This document shows, in pieces, positions 20,339 to 31,011 of a stretch of DNA of 64,000 bases. Position 1 is the stretch's first letter, and each line of letters opens with the position of its first letter. Under the pieces are notes generated by a model, which saw only the letters and a program-made list of their open reading frames with translations, was not told where the DNA came from and ran no database searches. This DNA is from Adiantum capillus-veneris (taxonomy: Eukaryota; Streptophyta; Polypodiopsida; Polypodiales; Pteridaceae): the NCBI GenBank assembly GCA_014529385.2, contig CM043963.1:5307501-5371500 (forward strand), written 5' to 3'. Position numbers and translations under genes: made by a program.

Positions 20339-21491
20339 TCAGCTCTTTGTAATTGCGGGAACATGTCTCACATTCTTCAGCGTGAAAGAAGAGCCATTCT
20401 GAAACTTCAATTGAACATCTCCAACACCTAAGATCTCACATGTCTTCCCATTGCCTAGCCGAACATGATCTTTAGTGGTCACATAAGAGGTAAACCACTC
20501 CTTGTTTGGATACACATGAAGTGATGCCCCTGATTCTATAATCCAGTCACTCAGTGCATTTCCATCAGATGTTGTAAGAAGAGCTGAGTCCATTGTATTC
20601 TTCAAGAAGTAGATGTCTCCTGACACTAGACTGTCATCCTCTGCAACAGTGTTTGTCACATTTATTTCTTGAATCTTCACATAGAACTTGTTCTTCTCAC
20701 CATGGTCTTCGGCTTTCTCTTTGCCTTTTTCTGCTTTCCATTCTCTGCAGTCTCTTTTCATGTGACCCTTCTTGCCACAATGGTAGCATTCTATGTCACT
20801 CTTGCCTTTAGCACTACGGGACTTGCTACGAGATTGATTCCTCTTTCCACCTTTGTACTTTTCTTTGGTCCTTCCCCTGACAACTAAGGTTGTTCCTTTG
20901 CCTTTGTCCATTGTCTTTCTATTGGTTTCTTCAGTAAGCAGACTTCCTTCTACACCTGCTATGTTCAAACCATCTGGAGGTGCAGAATTACTCAAAGCTG
21001 TGTGAAAAGTGTCCCAACTTTTCGGCAATGTGATCAACAGGAACATAGCTCTAATAGGTTCATCAAACTTGACACCTTGAGCTGACAACTGACTGTAGAT
21101 TGTGTTGAATTCATTCAGATGATTGGACAAAGGTGTCCCTTCTTTCATCTTCAAATCAACAAGCTTCTTAAGCCAGTATACCTGTGAAGCTGCACTTTGC
21201 TTCTCATAAAGATCACTCAGCTTTAACCATGCTTGATAAGCCGACATCTCGTCTGCTACATTGAAGTAAACGCTTTCTGCCAAAGTCAGCATAATGGTAG
21301 AAAGTGCCAATTCATCCATTTCGCTCCATTCATCTTCGTCCATATCTTCTGGTTTTATCCCTTTGAGCTTTATAGGTTTTATCTGCTTCTTTTGTACCAA
21401 CACGTGCCAAATCTGTTTCTTCCACAATGGGAAATTGGTTCCATCCAGCTTCTTGATATTGTAAAGAGCAGTGTCCTATGATCGAGCCATA
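20339..21491 (-). pseudogene. copia A gag and protease
   Basis: ATG at 21491 (MARS) starts the likely gag, but a one-base change near 21478 shifts the frame within the first five codons. The rest is open from 21427. Gag motifs include AYQAWLKLSDLYE and LKKLVDLKMKEG, with a CCHC knuckle CYHCGKKGHMKRDC near 20760-20800. Protease reads WIIESGASLHV, with Glu in place of the usual Asp before SGAS, so the active site is probably lost. The frame ends with TGA at 20339-20341. Confidence 0.87.
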
Positions 21492-22131
21492 GCTACGCTT
21501 CACAGTGGTTTACTTTCCTAGGAAAAATTCGGCAGAGTTTCCCCTGTAAACTGACCTCTGAACCAATATCAACCTGTCAAATGAACCAAAAAAGCTTCAG
21601 ATTCTGCATAAATTTTGGTAGAGTCTCCTTTGTAAAATGGCTCTGGTGTACTCAAAAAAAAGACCAAAAAACAGCTCAAAAACACTGTCTCTCTGACACT
21701 GTAAGCTGCGGGTAAACCTGTCCTGCACCTGTACTTTCTCTGGCTGTCCTGTCACTATCCTGTAAGCATAGACTGCAACAATGCCTCAACGGCAGTAAAG
21801 CAAAGATGTAATCCCAACTGTCTAACTCACAGTCAATACATCCTAGCTGCCTATCTAAGGGTGCTCGAGGGATCGCTCCAAGACCTGTATCACCGAAAGG
21901 ATCTCAACATTCGAGAATCCCCCAGCTCAATAAAACCTCACTCGACCCTCAACAAAGGCTGCAGTAGATCTGACAGTACATAGAATTCCCACAAAGTCAT
22001 ACATCCACAAATTTCCCACTGTATGCTGTAACCGCTACGGCGGTTGTTTACTGCGTGACTCACAGCCAGCAAACCCTCAATATACATACATCATCTCTGA
22101 CAATACATCCCATGTGGAAGTACCTGCAATG

Positions 22132-22574
22132 TCAGGATGAAATCTGGAATATCAAGCAGCAAACACAAGCTACCTGATGAACTAGTGGATGTCGCCTATA
22201 GACTGTGTGTAGATGCGCCCGTGTCGTATGTGACACGCCTCCAAGAACTGTGAGCCGTCCTTCGATGTGTAGACAGCCACAAATCAACACTCTGGGAGTG
22301 TCGATATCCTCAGCACCTGCATTCGTAGGCCGAAAACCCCAAATTTGCAGAGTCGGATCTGCACCCGCCAAGACCACGTAGTCGAAAATGGCCTGCGCAG
22401 ACCTTTGTCGAAGCCGAATGGTGGCCGAGATGACCTCAGAATGAAAATGTGAGAACACCAAGCCCTTCGGGATCACCCACGATATTTGGGGCCGTGTCTT
22501 CGCCTGTTGAATTTCACTCCAATCTGAGCTGGTGACTCTAGCCTCCTGCAGTGTTGCCCCGAGCCTCGATCTGA
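22132..22574 (-). other. open frame in the copia A leader, sense strand
   Basis: An uninterrupted sense frame of roughly 145 codons fills the leader between the primer site and about 22132, well before gag (ATG 21491). It has no in-frame ATG before the GTG at 22476. Residues include DYVVLAGADPTLQIWGFRP. I do not recognise it. It may be a captured host fragment, a spliced leader exon, or chance in a GC-richer stretch. Just after it, CTGACATTGCAG (about 22130, minus strand) looks like a splice acceptor. Confidence 0.35.
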
Positions 22575-22586
22575 GCTCTGATACCA
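22575..22586 (-). other. copia A primer-binding site (tRNA-iMet)
   Basis: TGGTATCAGAGC on the minus strand, two bases inside the 5' LTR; an exact match to the plant initiator tRNA-Met primer site. Confidence 0.92.
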
Positions 22587-22588
22587 GT

Positions 22589-22780
22589 TGAAGGAGTACG
22601 AGCGAAAGTGCGACGCGAGAGAGAGTGCGAGAAGAAGAGCACGACGATATGGTGAACTCGCTCTACTGTAATGTGTAGAGCATAGTGATTTCTTATTAGG
22701 TTTTTACAAAAGAATATGTGTACATACCTGGCGGCCCGCCCACTTACCTGGGCGACCACATTGGGCTTTATACCCCAACA
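22589..22780 (-). repeat. copia A 5' LTR
   Basis: 192 bases, same length as its partner and differing at about five positions. Followed by the right copy of the ACCAT target duplication. Confidence 0.92.
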
Positions 22781-22938
22781 ACCATTGGAGTCAGGGTGTA
22801 GACATAGCTTCTTCACATAGTGCAATTTCCCAAAATGCCATACTAAATCCCCTCTCTCTTGATACGAGTGTTGCCAATCCCTCCCACCAAAATTGCTACA
22901 AAGTGTCTGCTCCCCCCCGATAGTGACCTCTCAGTGCC

Positions 22939-22946
22939 TTTTTATA
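22939..22946 (-). promoter_or_regulatory. TATA-box-like motif in P2
   Basis: ACCTATAAAAAGGCACTGA on the minus strand matches P1 at 7612. Same caveats as there. Confidence 0.4.
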
Positions 22947-23670
22947 GGTGTTGGCTGCTTTTATGTTAAGGTAACCTGATTAGGTTTAGGGCCTTAATCA
23001 GGGGAGACAAAGCAAGGTGGTGGGTCCTAGATGGTTGACCCTTTCTTTGTCTTGGAGAATTTTAAAAATGAAAACTCCTAGGTGGGCCTTTGTGGCCATC
23101 ACCTAGAGAGAGGCGATAATCTACAAATTGGGATTTTTTACAAGATTTTGTTTGAAACTGGGGAAAAATGATGACAACCTATGGATTTCATTGAAGAGGC
23201 TGTTGTGGATGAGCTGTCAGCGATCGGCGGGCCTCGCTGGTGCGTCGATGTAGAGCGTTCGTCATTTTGGGGCATGCCTTCGGCGTCTTTTCTTGTTTTG
23301 GTGTCAGCGACGCGCGACTTGACCTTCTCTTCTTTTTTGGTTGATGAAGAGTTCCTTCGGTTTTTTTTTTCTTGTGTGTGTGTGTATATGCTTGCGTGTG
23401 TTTTCTTTCCTGAATATGTGTGTGCGTGTGTGGGGTTGTGTGAGTGTGTGTAAGTGTGTGTGTTCGTGTGAATGAGTGTGGGTGGGAATGAGGGAGTATA
23501 TAGTTATATATATTTTTATTTTTTTATTTTTTATTTTATTTTTTTTATGGTGCTTCTGCATAGGGAAATTGAGAGAGAAAACGAGAATGAGAGAGAGGGA
23601 GGGAGCGGATGTTGGGAGAGAGGGAGAGGAGAGTGTGTGTTGGTGTGTGTAATGGGGGGTTTTGTGTGTT

Positions 23671-23672
<2 letters not shown>

Positions 23673-23748
<76 letters not shown>

Positions 23749-23841
23749 CTATTTATTGTGTGGCCTGCGAGCTGCAAGAGAGAGAGTTTGGGATGGTGAG
23801 CGAGAGTTCGAGAGGGAGAGTGTGAGGGTTTGTGTGTGTGT

Positions 23842-23913
<72 letters not shown>

Positions 23914-24053
23914 CCTCGGTGCAGCTGTGCCTGAATGGGCTACACAGAAAGCGAGAGGGAGAGGGATGGTGAGCGAGTAGCGGGCTCTCAAGACGAAAGA
24001 GAGTGAGAGGGAGGGGGTAAGGTCAACGGGGTGGGGAGAGTAGGGGTGTTGGG

Positions 24054-24140
<87 letters not shown>
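23673..24140 (-). repeat. (GA)n blocks of repeat P2
   Basis: GA tracts at about 23673-23743, 23847-23912 and 24057-24140 are separated by spacers that are the reverse complement of those in P1. Next to the 24057-24140 tract lies a 34-base spacer containing GTGCCCGCATGGACC, which is missing at the LINE-bearing site in P1. Confidence 0.9.
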
Positions 24141-24146
<6 letters not shown>

Positions 24147-24751
24147 GGTGTGCCCGCATGGACCGTCTCCATAGAGAGGGAGAGAGAGAGTAAATCGAGG
24201 GACGGAGAGAAAGTGAGAGAGAGAGAGTGTGTGAGAAAAAGAGAGAGAGAAAGAAAGAAAGAAGAGAGAGAGAAAGACATAAGAGCTTGGGTGCGCGGTG
24301 GCCCACCAGTGGGAGGAAAATAGAGGGGGAGAGAGAGGTCGAGGGAGTGTGGATGCAGTGGGAGAGGGAGGGGAGAGGGAGGGCAGCCCGCCAGTGGAGT
24401 ATGGACGAGCAAGAGGTAAAAGAATGCAAGAAAAGAGAGAGAACTCTTGTCCATGCATGGCGGCCCGCCAATGGAATATGACAGTGGCAAGTTGGTTTAT
24501 GCGCCCACGGGGCTCGGTGACACAGGAGCAGGGATAAGAGAGAAAGTGGTGGATTGAAGGAGCCGAGCAGGAGAGAGAGATATCCATGTCTTCTCGTGAT
24601 AATGAAGAGAGGTGTGGCCAAATTGGTGGCGGCCTGCCAATGGTTAAGCATAGAGGGGGTGGTGAATGTTTTAAAAGAAACAATTTTTTATTGTTTTTTT
24701 GGTAATGTGCTCTCCCCTAATTGGGGTTGGTTCTTGCGGCCACGGTTTTGA

Positions 24752-25626
24752 AAACCGATCATCAACATCATCTATGCAGAATCTCGGCCCAAACCACCAC
24801 AGCCCACAAACAAATCCAAAACATAGTCATGAGGCTCAATAAACGTTTCCAGCAACCACTTGACCATATAAAAAGTAAATCAGAAACCTAATGCAAACAC
24901 ATATATACCATAGCATTCACTAGTATCATACTTTGGACTAGTCTTACTGAAAGAACAAAGAAGACCGCTCTACCCATCCTCTAAGAATAACACCATCAAT
25001 CTCAATGGGGAAGACTACATTATCTATCTTGTAGCTACAATCTTCTAGAAACAATCTCTCGGCAATTTTCTCCACTACCTCTCTATCATAGTGTGGCACA
25101 AGATGGTCAATACGACACCAAAGACACATGGTAAGATCTAGGACCTGCATAAATAAATAAATCAAAGAATGAATGTCATAGCTACAATGTTTTTAGTTAG
25201 GAAATTAAACTATGAAACTAAGTTTGTTATCTCACCGCCTCTCTAGTGAGTGGATGCCAATATGCCTTCTTATTACACATGAGGGTCCATGTACGTAAGA
25301 GCACAAGTCCTACCCTAGTTGCATCTGCAATAAAATCTCCAATATGCTTGGCCATGCACATGGTGACTAAAAACCCCTCATCGGCCAAAAACTCCTGAGC
25401 AACATCCATGCACCCTGTCACTAGACCCCTGGAAAATGTGTTCCACTTGGGAACACTCATGCCCTCTACAAAAGTGAATGATGAGATGTAAGCATACAAC
25501 CATAGTTAGCTGTAGGTACTAGAACAAAGAAAAGTTACTTACCCAATGGGATTGGTCCTAGACCATCCACAAGCAAACTTGTAGGAAAATTTGCAAAGAT
25601 AAGCCTAGAAACCTCATGACATGACA
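24752..25626 (-). pseudogene. 3' half of a ParB/DNA-methyltransferase-like gene
   Basis: Exons on the minus strand: one ending at 25543 (LIFANFPTSLL...), one at 25465-25236 (AQEFLADEGFLVTMC, LLRTWTLMCNKKAYWHP), one from 25144 (IDHLVPHYDREVVEKIAERL) to about 24947, and a last piece near 24860-24752 reading VKWLLETF and YVLDLFVGCGG. The joins 25543/25465 and 25236/25144 use GT-AG sites and keep codon phase exactly. The final piece has the SAM-binding FxGxG pattern of N4/N6 DNA methyltransferases; the order, with motif I last, fits the beta-type arrangement. Motif IV (xPPY) is not clear: NFPT stands where it might be. The last join does not keep frame. Function by homology only. Confidence 0.5.
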
Positions 25627-25779
25627 CACAAGGTATGCCAGAATGGCTGGTTCATACATTGTGTGACAGTGAATTGGATGCACCTTTGTCTAGTTGTACT
25701 CGTTCAAGCTCTCTCCATGCATCTTATTCATCAGATTGTTATGCTTTGGCTGTGTCTATTGGCTGTGTCTAGCTTACAT

Positions 25780-27266
25780 GAAGTTGAGGAACCTCTGTCT
25801 TTTGATAAAGCACAGAATTCAAAAAATTGGATGGCAACCATGCAATCAAAATATGGTGCACTTATAGAAAATTACATATGGACTTTATGTGATTTGCCTC
25901 CTGGAAAAAAGGCCACTAGTAGGAAGTGGGTTTACAAGTTGAAATGCAAGCCAGATGGTAAGATTGGTTGCCATAAGGCTTGACTTGTTGCAAAAGGTTA
26001 TGCACAGCAAAAGGCGTAGATTATGAAGAGGATTTTGCTCCCACTTGTCATATGACTAATATGCGTTTTCTATGTGCATTGGCAGCTCATTTTGGTTGGG
26101 ATGTACATCAATCAGACATTGTTATTGCTTTCCTGAATGGTGACATTTTTTAGGAAGTTTATGTAACGCAGCCTCGCGGTTTTGTCAAGAAAGGACAAGA
26201 GGATAAAGTGTGCAGATGTAAGAAGGCTTTGTATGGGTTGAAGCAATATCCTCGTGCTTGGTATGACAAAACTGACACTCATTTGATCAAACGAGGCTTT
26301 TGTAATAGTCCAAGAAAAAGCACATTGTATGTAAAGCATGAGGGTGATGTACTCCTCATTGTTGTTCTTTATGTGGATGATTTGCTGATCACGGGTCCAA
26401 TGAGGCACACATTGCTGAATATAAGGCTGATTTGAATGCTACTTTCAAGATGAAATATTTGGGGCTATTGCATCATTATTTGGGTATACACTTTAAGCAG
26501 TGCCATGGTGGTATTACCTTGTGTCAAAAAAGTTACATAGAGACATTGCTATGTAAGTTTGGACTTGAGGATTTCAAACCTATTGCCACTCCCATGGAAA
26601 GAGGTTTGAAGTTGAGTCTACATGATGTTGGTGATCGTGTGGATGTCACTCTCTACCAAACTGCTATTGACTGCCTCATTTATGTATGCAAAACGGGGCC
26701 ATATATTCAGTTTGTTGTCTCACAGGTCAGCAGATTTATGCATAGCCAAGAGTCTAAGCATTGGCAGGCTATCAAGAGGATTTTCCACTACTTTAGTGGC
26801 ACTTTACATCTTGGCTTGTTTTATCCCAAGGGGGGATCATTGCCGCCAGACTTACATGATTTTTCAAACTCAAATCGGGCTGGTTGTTTTGACACGCAAA
26901 GTGTCCACAAGTGGTTTTTGTTTCATGCTTGGCCGTTCATGTATATCATAATTGAGCAAGAAGCAACCTATTGTGGCAACTTCTAGTTGTGAGGTTGAGT
27001 ACAGGGCAGTCTTCACAGCTGCAGTTGAGTGTGTATGGCTCAGACGCCTTATGATAGATTTGGGTGTTAAACAAGACACTGCCAACACTATCTACACTGG
27101 CAGTCAGATCGCATTGGTAGTTGTGAGGAACCCAATTTTTCATGCTCGCACAAAGCACATTGAGGTGCATTACCACTATGTCAGGAAGAGGCTCTCAGCA
27201 GGAGAGATCAACTTGGCTTATGTGCCAATGCAAGACAACCTTGCATATCTTTTCACAAAGGCATAG
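25780..27266 (+). pseudogene. copia C reverse transcriptase and RNase H
   Basis: Starts with EVEEPLSFDKAQNSKNW, the entry of copia RT. Further motifs are KWVYKLKCKPDG, LYGLKQYPRAWYDK, YVDD (near 26370), LHHYLGIHF and, in RNase H, SKKQPIVATSSC and LFTKA at the end (27264-27266 is the stop). The frame is broken near 25981, in 26010-26200, at 26430 and around 26960, so the copy is inactive. The RT catalytic pair is retained. Confidence 0.87.
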
Positions 27267-27401
27267 TCTCGTGAGAAGCAAGAAGCTTTCCACAAAGCTT
27301 TGGGCTTACTCCCCTTTGTGGACTGATGATGTCCTCAGGGCATGGAACTTCCCTTTACTCATGTGCGAGCTCTCGTTCACTGCATCACTCCAGGGGGGAT
27401 T

Positions 27402-27628
27402 TGTTACCATATACATGTGGTAGTGATGTGTGTGAACACACTAGGACCATCGGGGCATTTTTTCCCTCTTTAGGAGGTTTTTCCCCCCGTGCATTGTGTA
27501 TACGCCCATCACTCTAGGTCTATCTATCTTTCCATTGCACACTAAGTAATACGCTCTTTATTGTGTGCCTTGAGCATCCTTTGTCTTCTCCAAGCTGTGT
27601 GTGTTTTCTTGCAACCCTAATTCCAACA
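27402..27628 (+). repeat. copia C 3' LTR
   Basis: Begins TGTTACCATATAC after the purine tract CAGGGGGGAT and ends TTCCAACA. It keeps the uninterrupted sequence GGAGGTTTTTCC / CTTTAGGAGG at the place where copia B holds the TTAA element. Confidence 0.8.
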
Positions 27629-27726
27629 AAATAGAATCTACATACATAGTAACAATAAAAAACACACTCAACTTGATGTTGTGTAAATTAAAACATTTCT
27701 ATATTCTATTAAAAACAATGGTCAAA

Positions 27727-29803
27727 TGTCTTCCTGCAAAATATGATTCTTCATGCTCATTTTGTGGAATAAGTCAAAAGAATTTGGAAGTTTTGGACCT
27801 TCTACTTGTAGCCTTTCAATCATAAGTGTAGCCTTCCCATTCAAGTGAGCCCAATAAGTCTCCTTTTTCATGTAGCTTCTAAAAAGATTGTAATCACCAA
27901 AATGAAGATATTATGGATCCGTAGACTTAGTGAGACTTAGTTAGTTAGAATTGTGATATCCACCCTTGCCCATTCTCTCATCATTCGGGTGCCAATTTTT
28001 GAAGGATTGAATCTTTATTTTCCATGTCAAATCTTTGAAACATATAAACTTCATGAGTGCATCTAGCTTTGCTCTTTCTTTGGACATAAATACAGTGAAC
28101 TCATCCTAATACAAAACACTGTATTGAAACCATAATAAAATTTTACATTAATTACCCAACATGTAGAGTAGGTATCACCTTCCACACAAGTTGAGATATC
28201 AATCCACATGGAGTGTTGTACCATGGTGTAGCACCATGGTAATACCTTGCCTTCACAATCATCTCCACCCTAGCCCATTCCCTCATCATTTGGGTGTCAA
28301 TTTTTTTGAAGGATTGAATCTTTATTTTCCATGCCAAATCTTTGAAACATATAGACTTCATGAGTGATGTTTGGCATGACATGTGCCCTGGAAATGCTGC
28401 AAAAAAATAGAAAGTAAAGAGTTAAACACAAGAATTGTTTATAGAAAAAATGAGAGTCAACATGCGATTAACAAACTTACACATTGGAAGTGTCAAGTGC
28501 AAGAAGCAACTCTACTTCTTTTGCTCTAGACAACTCAAGGAATTGGGAACAAACACTAACATGGTATTGACCATTTTTCGAGTACTCTGTTACACACAAA
28601 AAAATCATCATTTGTAAAAACAAAGCTTTACAAAAAAAGAGTGAAAAAGGTGATAGATCTCATTATCTTTGATTCTCTTCCACCATGTTTTTAGCCTATG
28701 GTTGCCATCCCCTACCAGAAACTGTTTTCCTTTGAGCTCATGCCATTCTCTACCAAGTGCTCTCTCAAAGTCAACATTTCTTTCCCGCCAAAGTGGTCCC
28801 CATACCTCCAAATCCGTTGCGGTCACGGGAATGATATCTCCTCTAGAATCCCCAACGGACACAAGAAAATGCCCCATAGTTTCTAAATACCCAGCAGAAT
28901 CAAATGAGGAAATGAGCCATTCTACATCATCTCTAGCAAACCTAACAGCCTCATGCACCATGAGTCGACAAAGTGGAACCGAATGAGGCAATGTCTTCTT
29001 CTTGACATAAAACTGACTTAGAACATCTTTCATCAAGCCAAGCAAAATTTGTTTGCCTAGGTGTTTGGAATGCTTATTCTCCACATCCCCTTCATGATCA
29101 CCATCTTCTTCATTGTTATGAGGATCTTCAATGTGAACATTGGTCTCTGCATAGAGAAAACAAGTGACAAACATTTAATTTTCCAAAAACATATGCAATT
29201 AGGACTAGATAGTGTAAAGTATTTAATTTTCAAAAATTTTGCCAAAGTCTCCTTTGTACTAAGACAACTTTTTCAGAAAAAAACCACACACCCTATATAG
29301 GGCTCTCACATGAGATTTAAGGACCTTTTCTCCAACATAAACAAAAACAATACTTAATATTTTCTCTAGCAGCTATCAATGGTATGTATATGAAAAATGG
29401 CTCACCCTTTCTTAATCTCCCACATGGTTATTTATTACCAAACTTTCTCAACAAAAAAATACGTCCATCAAATTTAACCATCTACCATTTTAAAAATTAT
29501 AATACAAACTACGTAACGACATAAAATTATAGCATACACTCATAATTTACCTTTGATCTCTACATAATCTTTGACGTTGTTGGATTCTTCATCAACTTGA
29601 GCCTCATCATCAATAAAAACACGCCTTTAGAGAATCTTGTTCTTTTTATTGGGTGGAGTGTCCAAATGTTGGACTTGTGATGATGCCTCCTATTCGATAG
29701 CTCCCTTTGGTATACAACCGGACCTTAGCTTCATGCTCACTTGACAGCTGCTAAAAGGAGAGACTGGAGGTTTTCTTTTCTTGCTATCCCTCTTTGGTGC
29801 CAT
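27727..29803 (-). pseudogene. 5' half of a ParB/DNA-methyltransferase-like gene
   Basis: ATG at 29803 (MAPKRDSKKRKPP, a basic start that could be a nuclear signal). Exon 1 ends at 29551 (AAAG/GTAAAT) and joins in phase to exon 2 at 29146 after CTATGCAG. Exon 2 (to about 28685) carries DDVEWLISSFDSAGYLE and FLVGDGNHRLKTW, matching the ParB/Srx pattern: an LxxSI-type segment, then DGNHR. Later exon-like pieces lie at 28586-28482, 28396-28153, about 28124-27965 and about 27910-27728. In-frame stops at 29690-29692 and 29627-29629 and loose joins after exon 2 show decay. ParB-methyltransferase fusions are known in bacteria and phages. The assignment is motif-based. Confidence 0.5.
27969..28365. 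repeat. direct duplication inside the gene
   Basis: About 90 bases at 27969-28058 (GCCCATTCTCTCATCATTCG onward) are repeated with a few changes at 28270-28365. Both encode a version of the segment FICFKDLTWKIKIQSFK on the minus strand. The second unit has two extra bases in a T run, which changes the frame. Confidence 0.85.
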
Positions 29804-29834
29804 TATCTACAAAACACATATTATATAGTTTTTA

Positions 29835-30112
29835 GTTTATACAAGACCAATAATTTACTCTTAAGTACTTATTACATAAAGTACACTACATACTAATTCT
29901 AAAACATACTTTAGAATGTGAATTATAGGATATAACACTATATGTGGTATACTATAATATGTATTAAGTAGTATATAATATTATATGTAGTATGCTACAT
30001 ATATACTATTTGTAGCATGTAGCTTATATACTATATATGTAGTATACATTATATATACTATATGTAGTGTGTCCATTTTTTACCTTTTTTATGTAGTATA
30101 CTATATATGCAA
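29835..30112. repeat. AT-rich TATGTAGTATACTATA tract
   Basis: Dense, imperfect alternation of TATGTAGTATACTATATATG-type units upstream of the gene start. It can form cruciform structures. No gene. Confidence 0.7.
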
Positions 30113-30466
30113 AAAAACTACATTATTTGATATGTATTTGTTCAATAACCACATCAAAAACGCAAAAAAAAAAAGGGAAGGCAGAGCTCCCTCATCATCC
30201 GCGTGTGCGCGGATGATGGGGGAGCTCTGCCTCCCCGTTTTTTTTGTCGACGCGGATGATGGGGGAAAAGCATTTCAAAAAACTTAATCAACACCATCTT
30301 TCCTGCAACACCATTGACAAAGATCATCAAAAACGCAAAAAAAGGGGGGAGGTAGAGCTCCCCCATCATTCGCGCGTGCGGATGATGGGGGAGCTCTGCC
30401 TCCCCCTTTGTTTTTGCATTTTTTATGTAGTTATTGAACAAATATATATCAAGTAATGTAGGTTTT
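30113..30466. repeat. nested foldback palindrome 1
   Basis: The outer arms (CTACATTATTTGATATGTATTTG at about 30118 and its complement near 30440-30466) are inverted copies of about 90 bases. Inside lie two hairpins with the same core: GGCAGAGCTCCC...GATGATGGGGGAGCTCTGCC at 30180-30232 and a close copy at 30351-30402. Each core would fold into a stem of about 23 base pairs around a GC-rich loop. Confidence 0.8.
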
Positions 30467-30496
30467 ATTTCAAAAGCATTTTTCCTACAATACCGT

Positions 30497-30620
30497 TGAC
30501 AAAGCTCATCAAATCGACAAAAAAAGGAGGAGGCAGAGCTCCCTCATCATCTGCATGCGCGTGGATGACGGGGGAGCTCTGCCTCCCCATTTTATTTGCC
30601 GATTTGATGAGCTTTGTCAA
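30497..30620. repeat. foldback palindrome 2
   Basis: GACAAAGCTCATCAAATCG at 30498-30516 pairs with CGATTTGATGAGCTTTGTC at 30600-30618, with the same GGCAGAGCTCCCTCATCATC core in the middle. The arms are about 55 bases with a loop of about 8. Its left arm also resembles 30300-30350 in direct orientation. Confidence 0.85.
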
Positions 30621-30686
30621 ATTTTTGTTAATTTTGTGGAGTTAATCCTAAAATTTAATAAAATCTGTTTGATCTTTTTTTATGCT

Positions 30687-30713
30687 TTTGGGTGGGGGGG
30701 GATGATGGGGGAG

Positions 30714-30746
<33 letters not shown>

Positions 30747-30760
30747 TTTTTTTGCAATTT
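30687..30760. repeat. damaged hairpin core with a poly-C run
   Basis: GGATGATGGGGGAG, the end of the shared hairpin core, runs into 33 or so consecutive C residues (30714-30746) and then TTTTTTTGC. The length of such a run is unreliable in most assemblies. Confidence 0.7.
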
Positions 30761-30852
30761 TGGATTAAAGCATACAAATTATCATATAGATTTGACATGA
30801 ATGCCAAAAATGTTATTAATCAAAACTTGACGAAAGCCTGTAATCACTAGAA

Positions 30853-30945
30853 GACAGACCGCAAAGAACCGTTCAATGCACACATATGATGGGAGGGCTC
30901 TGTGCCCCCCTTTTTTTTGCATTTAACGGTTCTTTGTGGTCTATC
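30853..30945. repeat. foldback palindrome 3
   Basis: AGACCGCAAAGAACCGTT (about 30855) pairs with AACGGTTCTTTGTGGTCT (about 30925-30942). The centre GATGATGGGAGGGCTCTGTGCCCCCC... is a decayed version of the core seen in the other palindromes, but the arms are different sequence. Confidence 0.8.
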
Positions 30946-30965
30946 TTGTGGCGTCGGAACGGTAG

Positions 30966-30966
30966 T

Positions 30967-31008
<42 letters not shown>
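30966..31008. repeat. (GA)n microsatellite
   Basis: About 42 bases of pure AG repeat. Confidence 0.95.

Positions 31009-31011
<3 letters not shown>

Larger units (their letters stand above)
17231..22780 (-). mobile_element. Ty1/copia element A with both LTRs
   Basis: A 5550-base element bounded by 192-base LTRs (17231-17422 and 22589-22780) and a five-base target duplication ACCAT (17226-17230 and 22781-22785). The uninterrupted P1 copy reads CGACCATTGGAGTC at this spot, confirming the site. Transcribed from the minus strand: LTR, initiator-Met primer site, leader, gag, protease, integrase, RT, RNase H, polypurine tract, LTR. Domain order is diagnostic of copia. By eye the two LTRs differ at about five positions, so the insertion is fairly recent, yet the coding region carries frame breaks near 21478, 20338 and 19516. 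Confidence 0.93.
16830..24690 (-). repeat. repeat P, copy 2 (inverted relative to copy 1)
   Basis: Reverse complement of the P1 sequence, with the same order of landmarks: Leu-Ser microsatellite blocks with spacers (23670-24500), TATA box (22939-22946), CTCAAGCTAGG/CCTAGCTTGAGCGG (16950-16970). It is split by copia A at 17231-22780 and lacks the LINE found in P1. It extends slightly further than P1 on the right, to about 24740. Confidence 0.75.
25621..27628 (+). mobile_element. Ty1/copia relic (copia C), 5'-truncated
   Basis: Plus-strand RT and RNase H followed by one 227-base LTR. It lies between exons of the methyltransferase-like gene, so it probably entered an intron of that gene. Sister of copia B at 9245-11881. 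The 5' half and 5' LTR are missing and no target duplication could be recognised. Confidence 0.85.

Noticed and set aside
30555-30800. ORF with a poly-proline run
   Set aside because: It is a translation of the poly-C tract and hairpin core.
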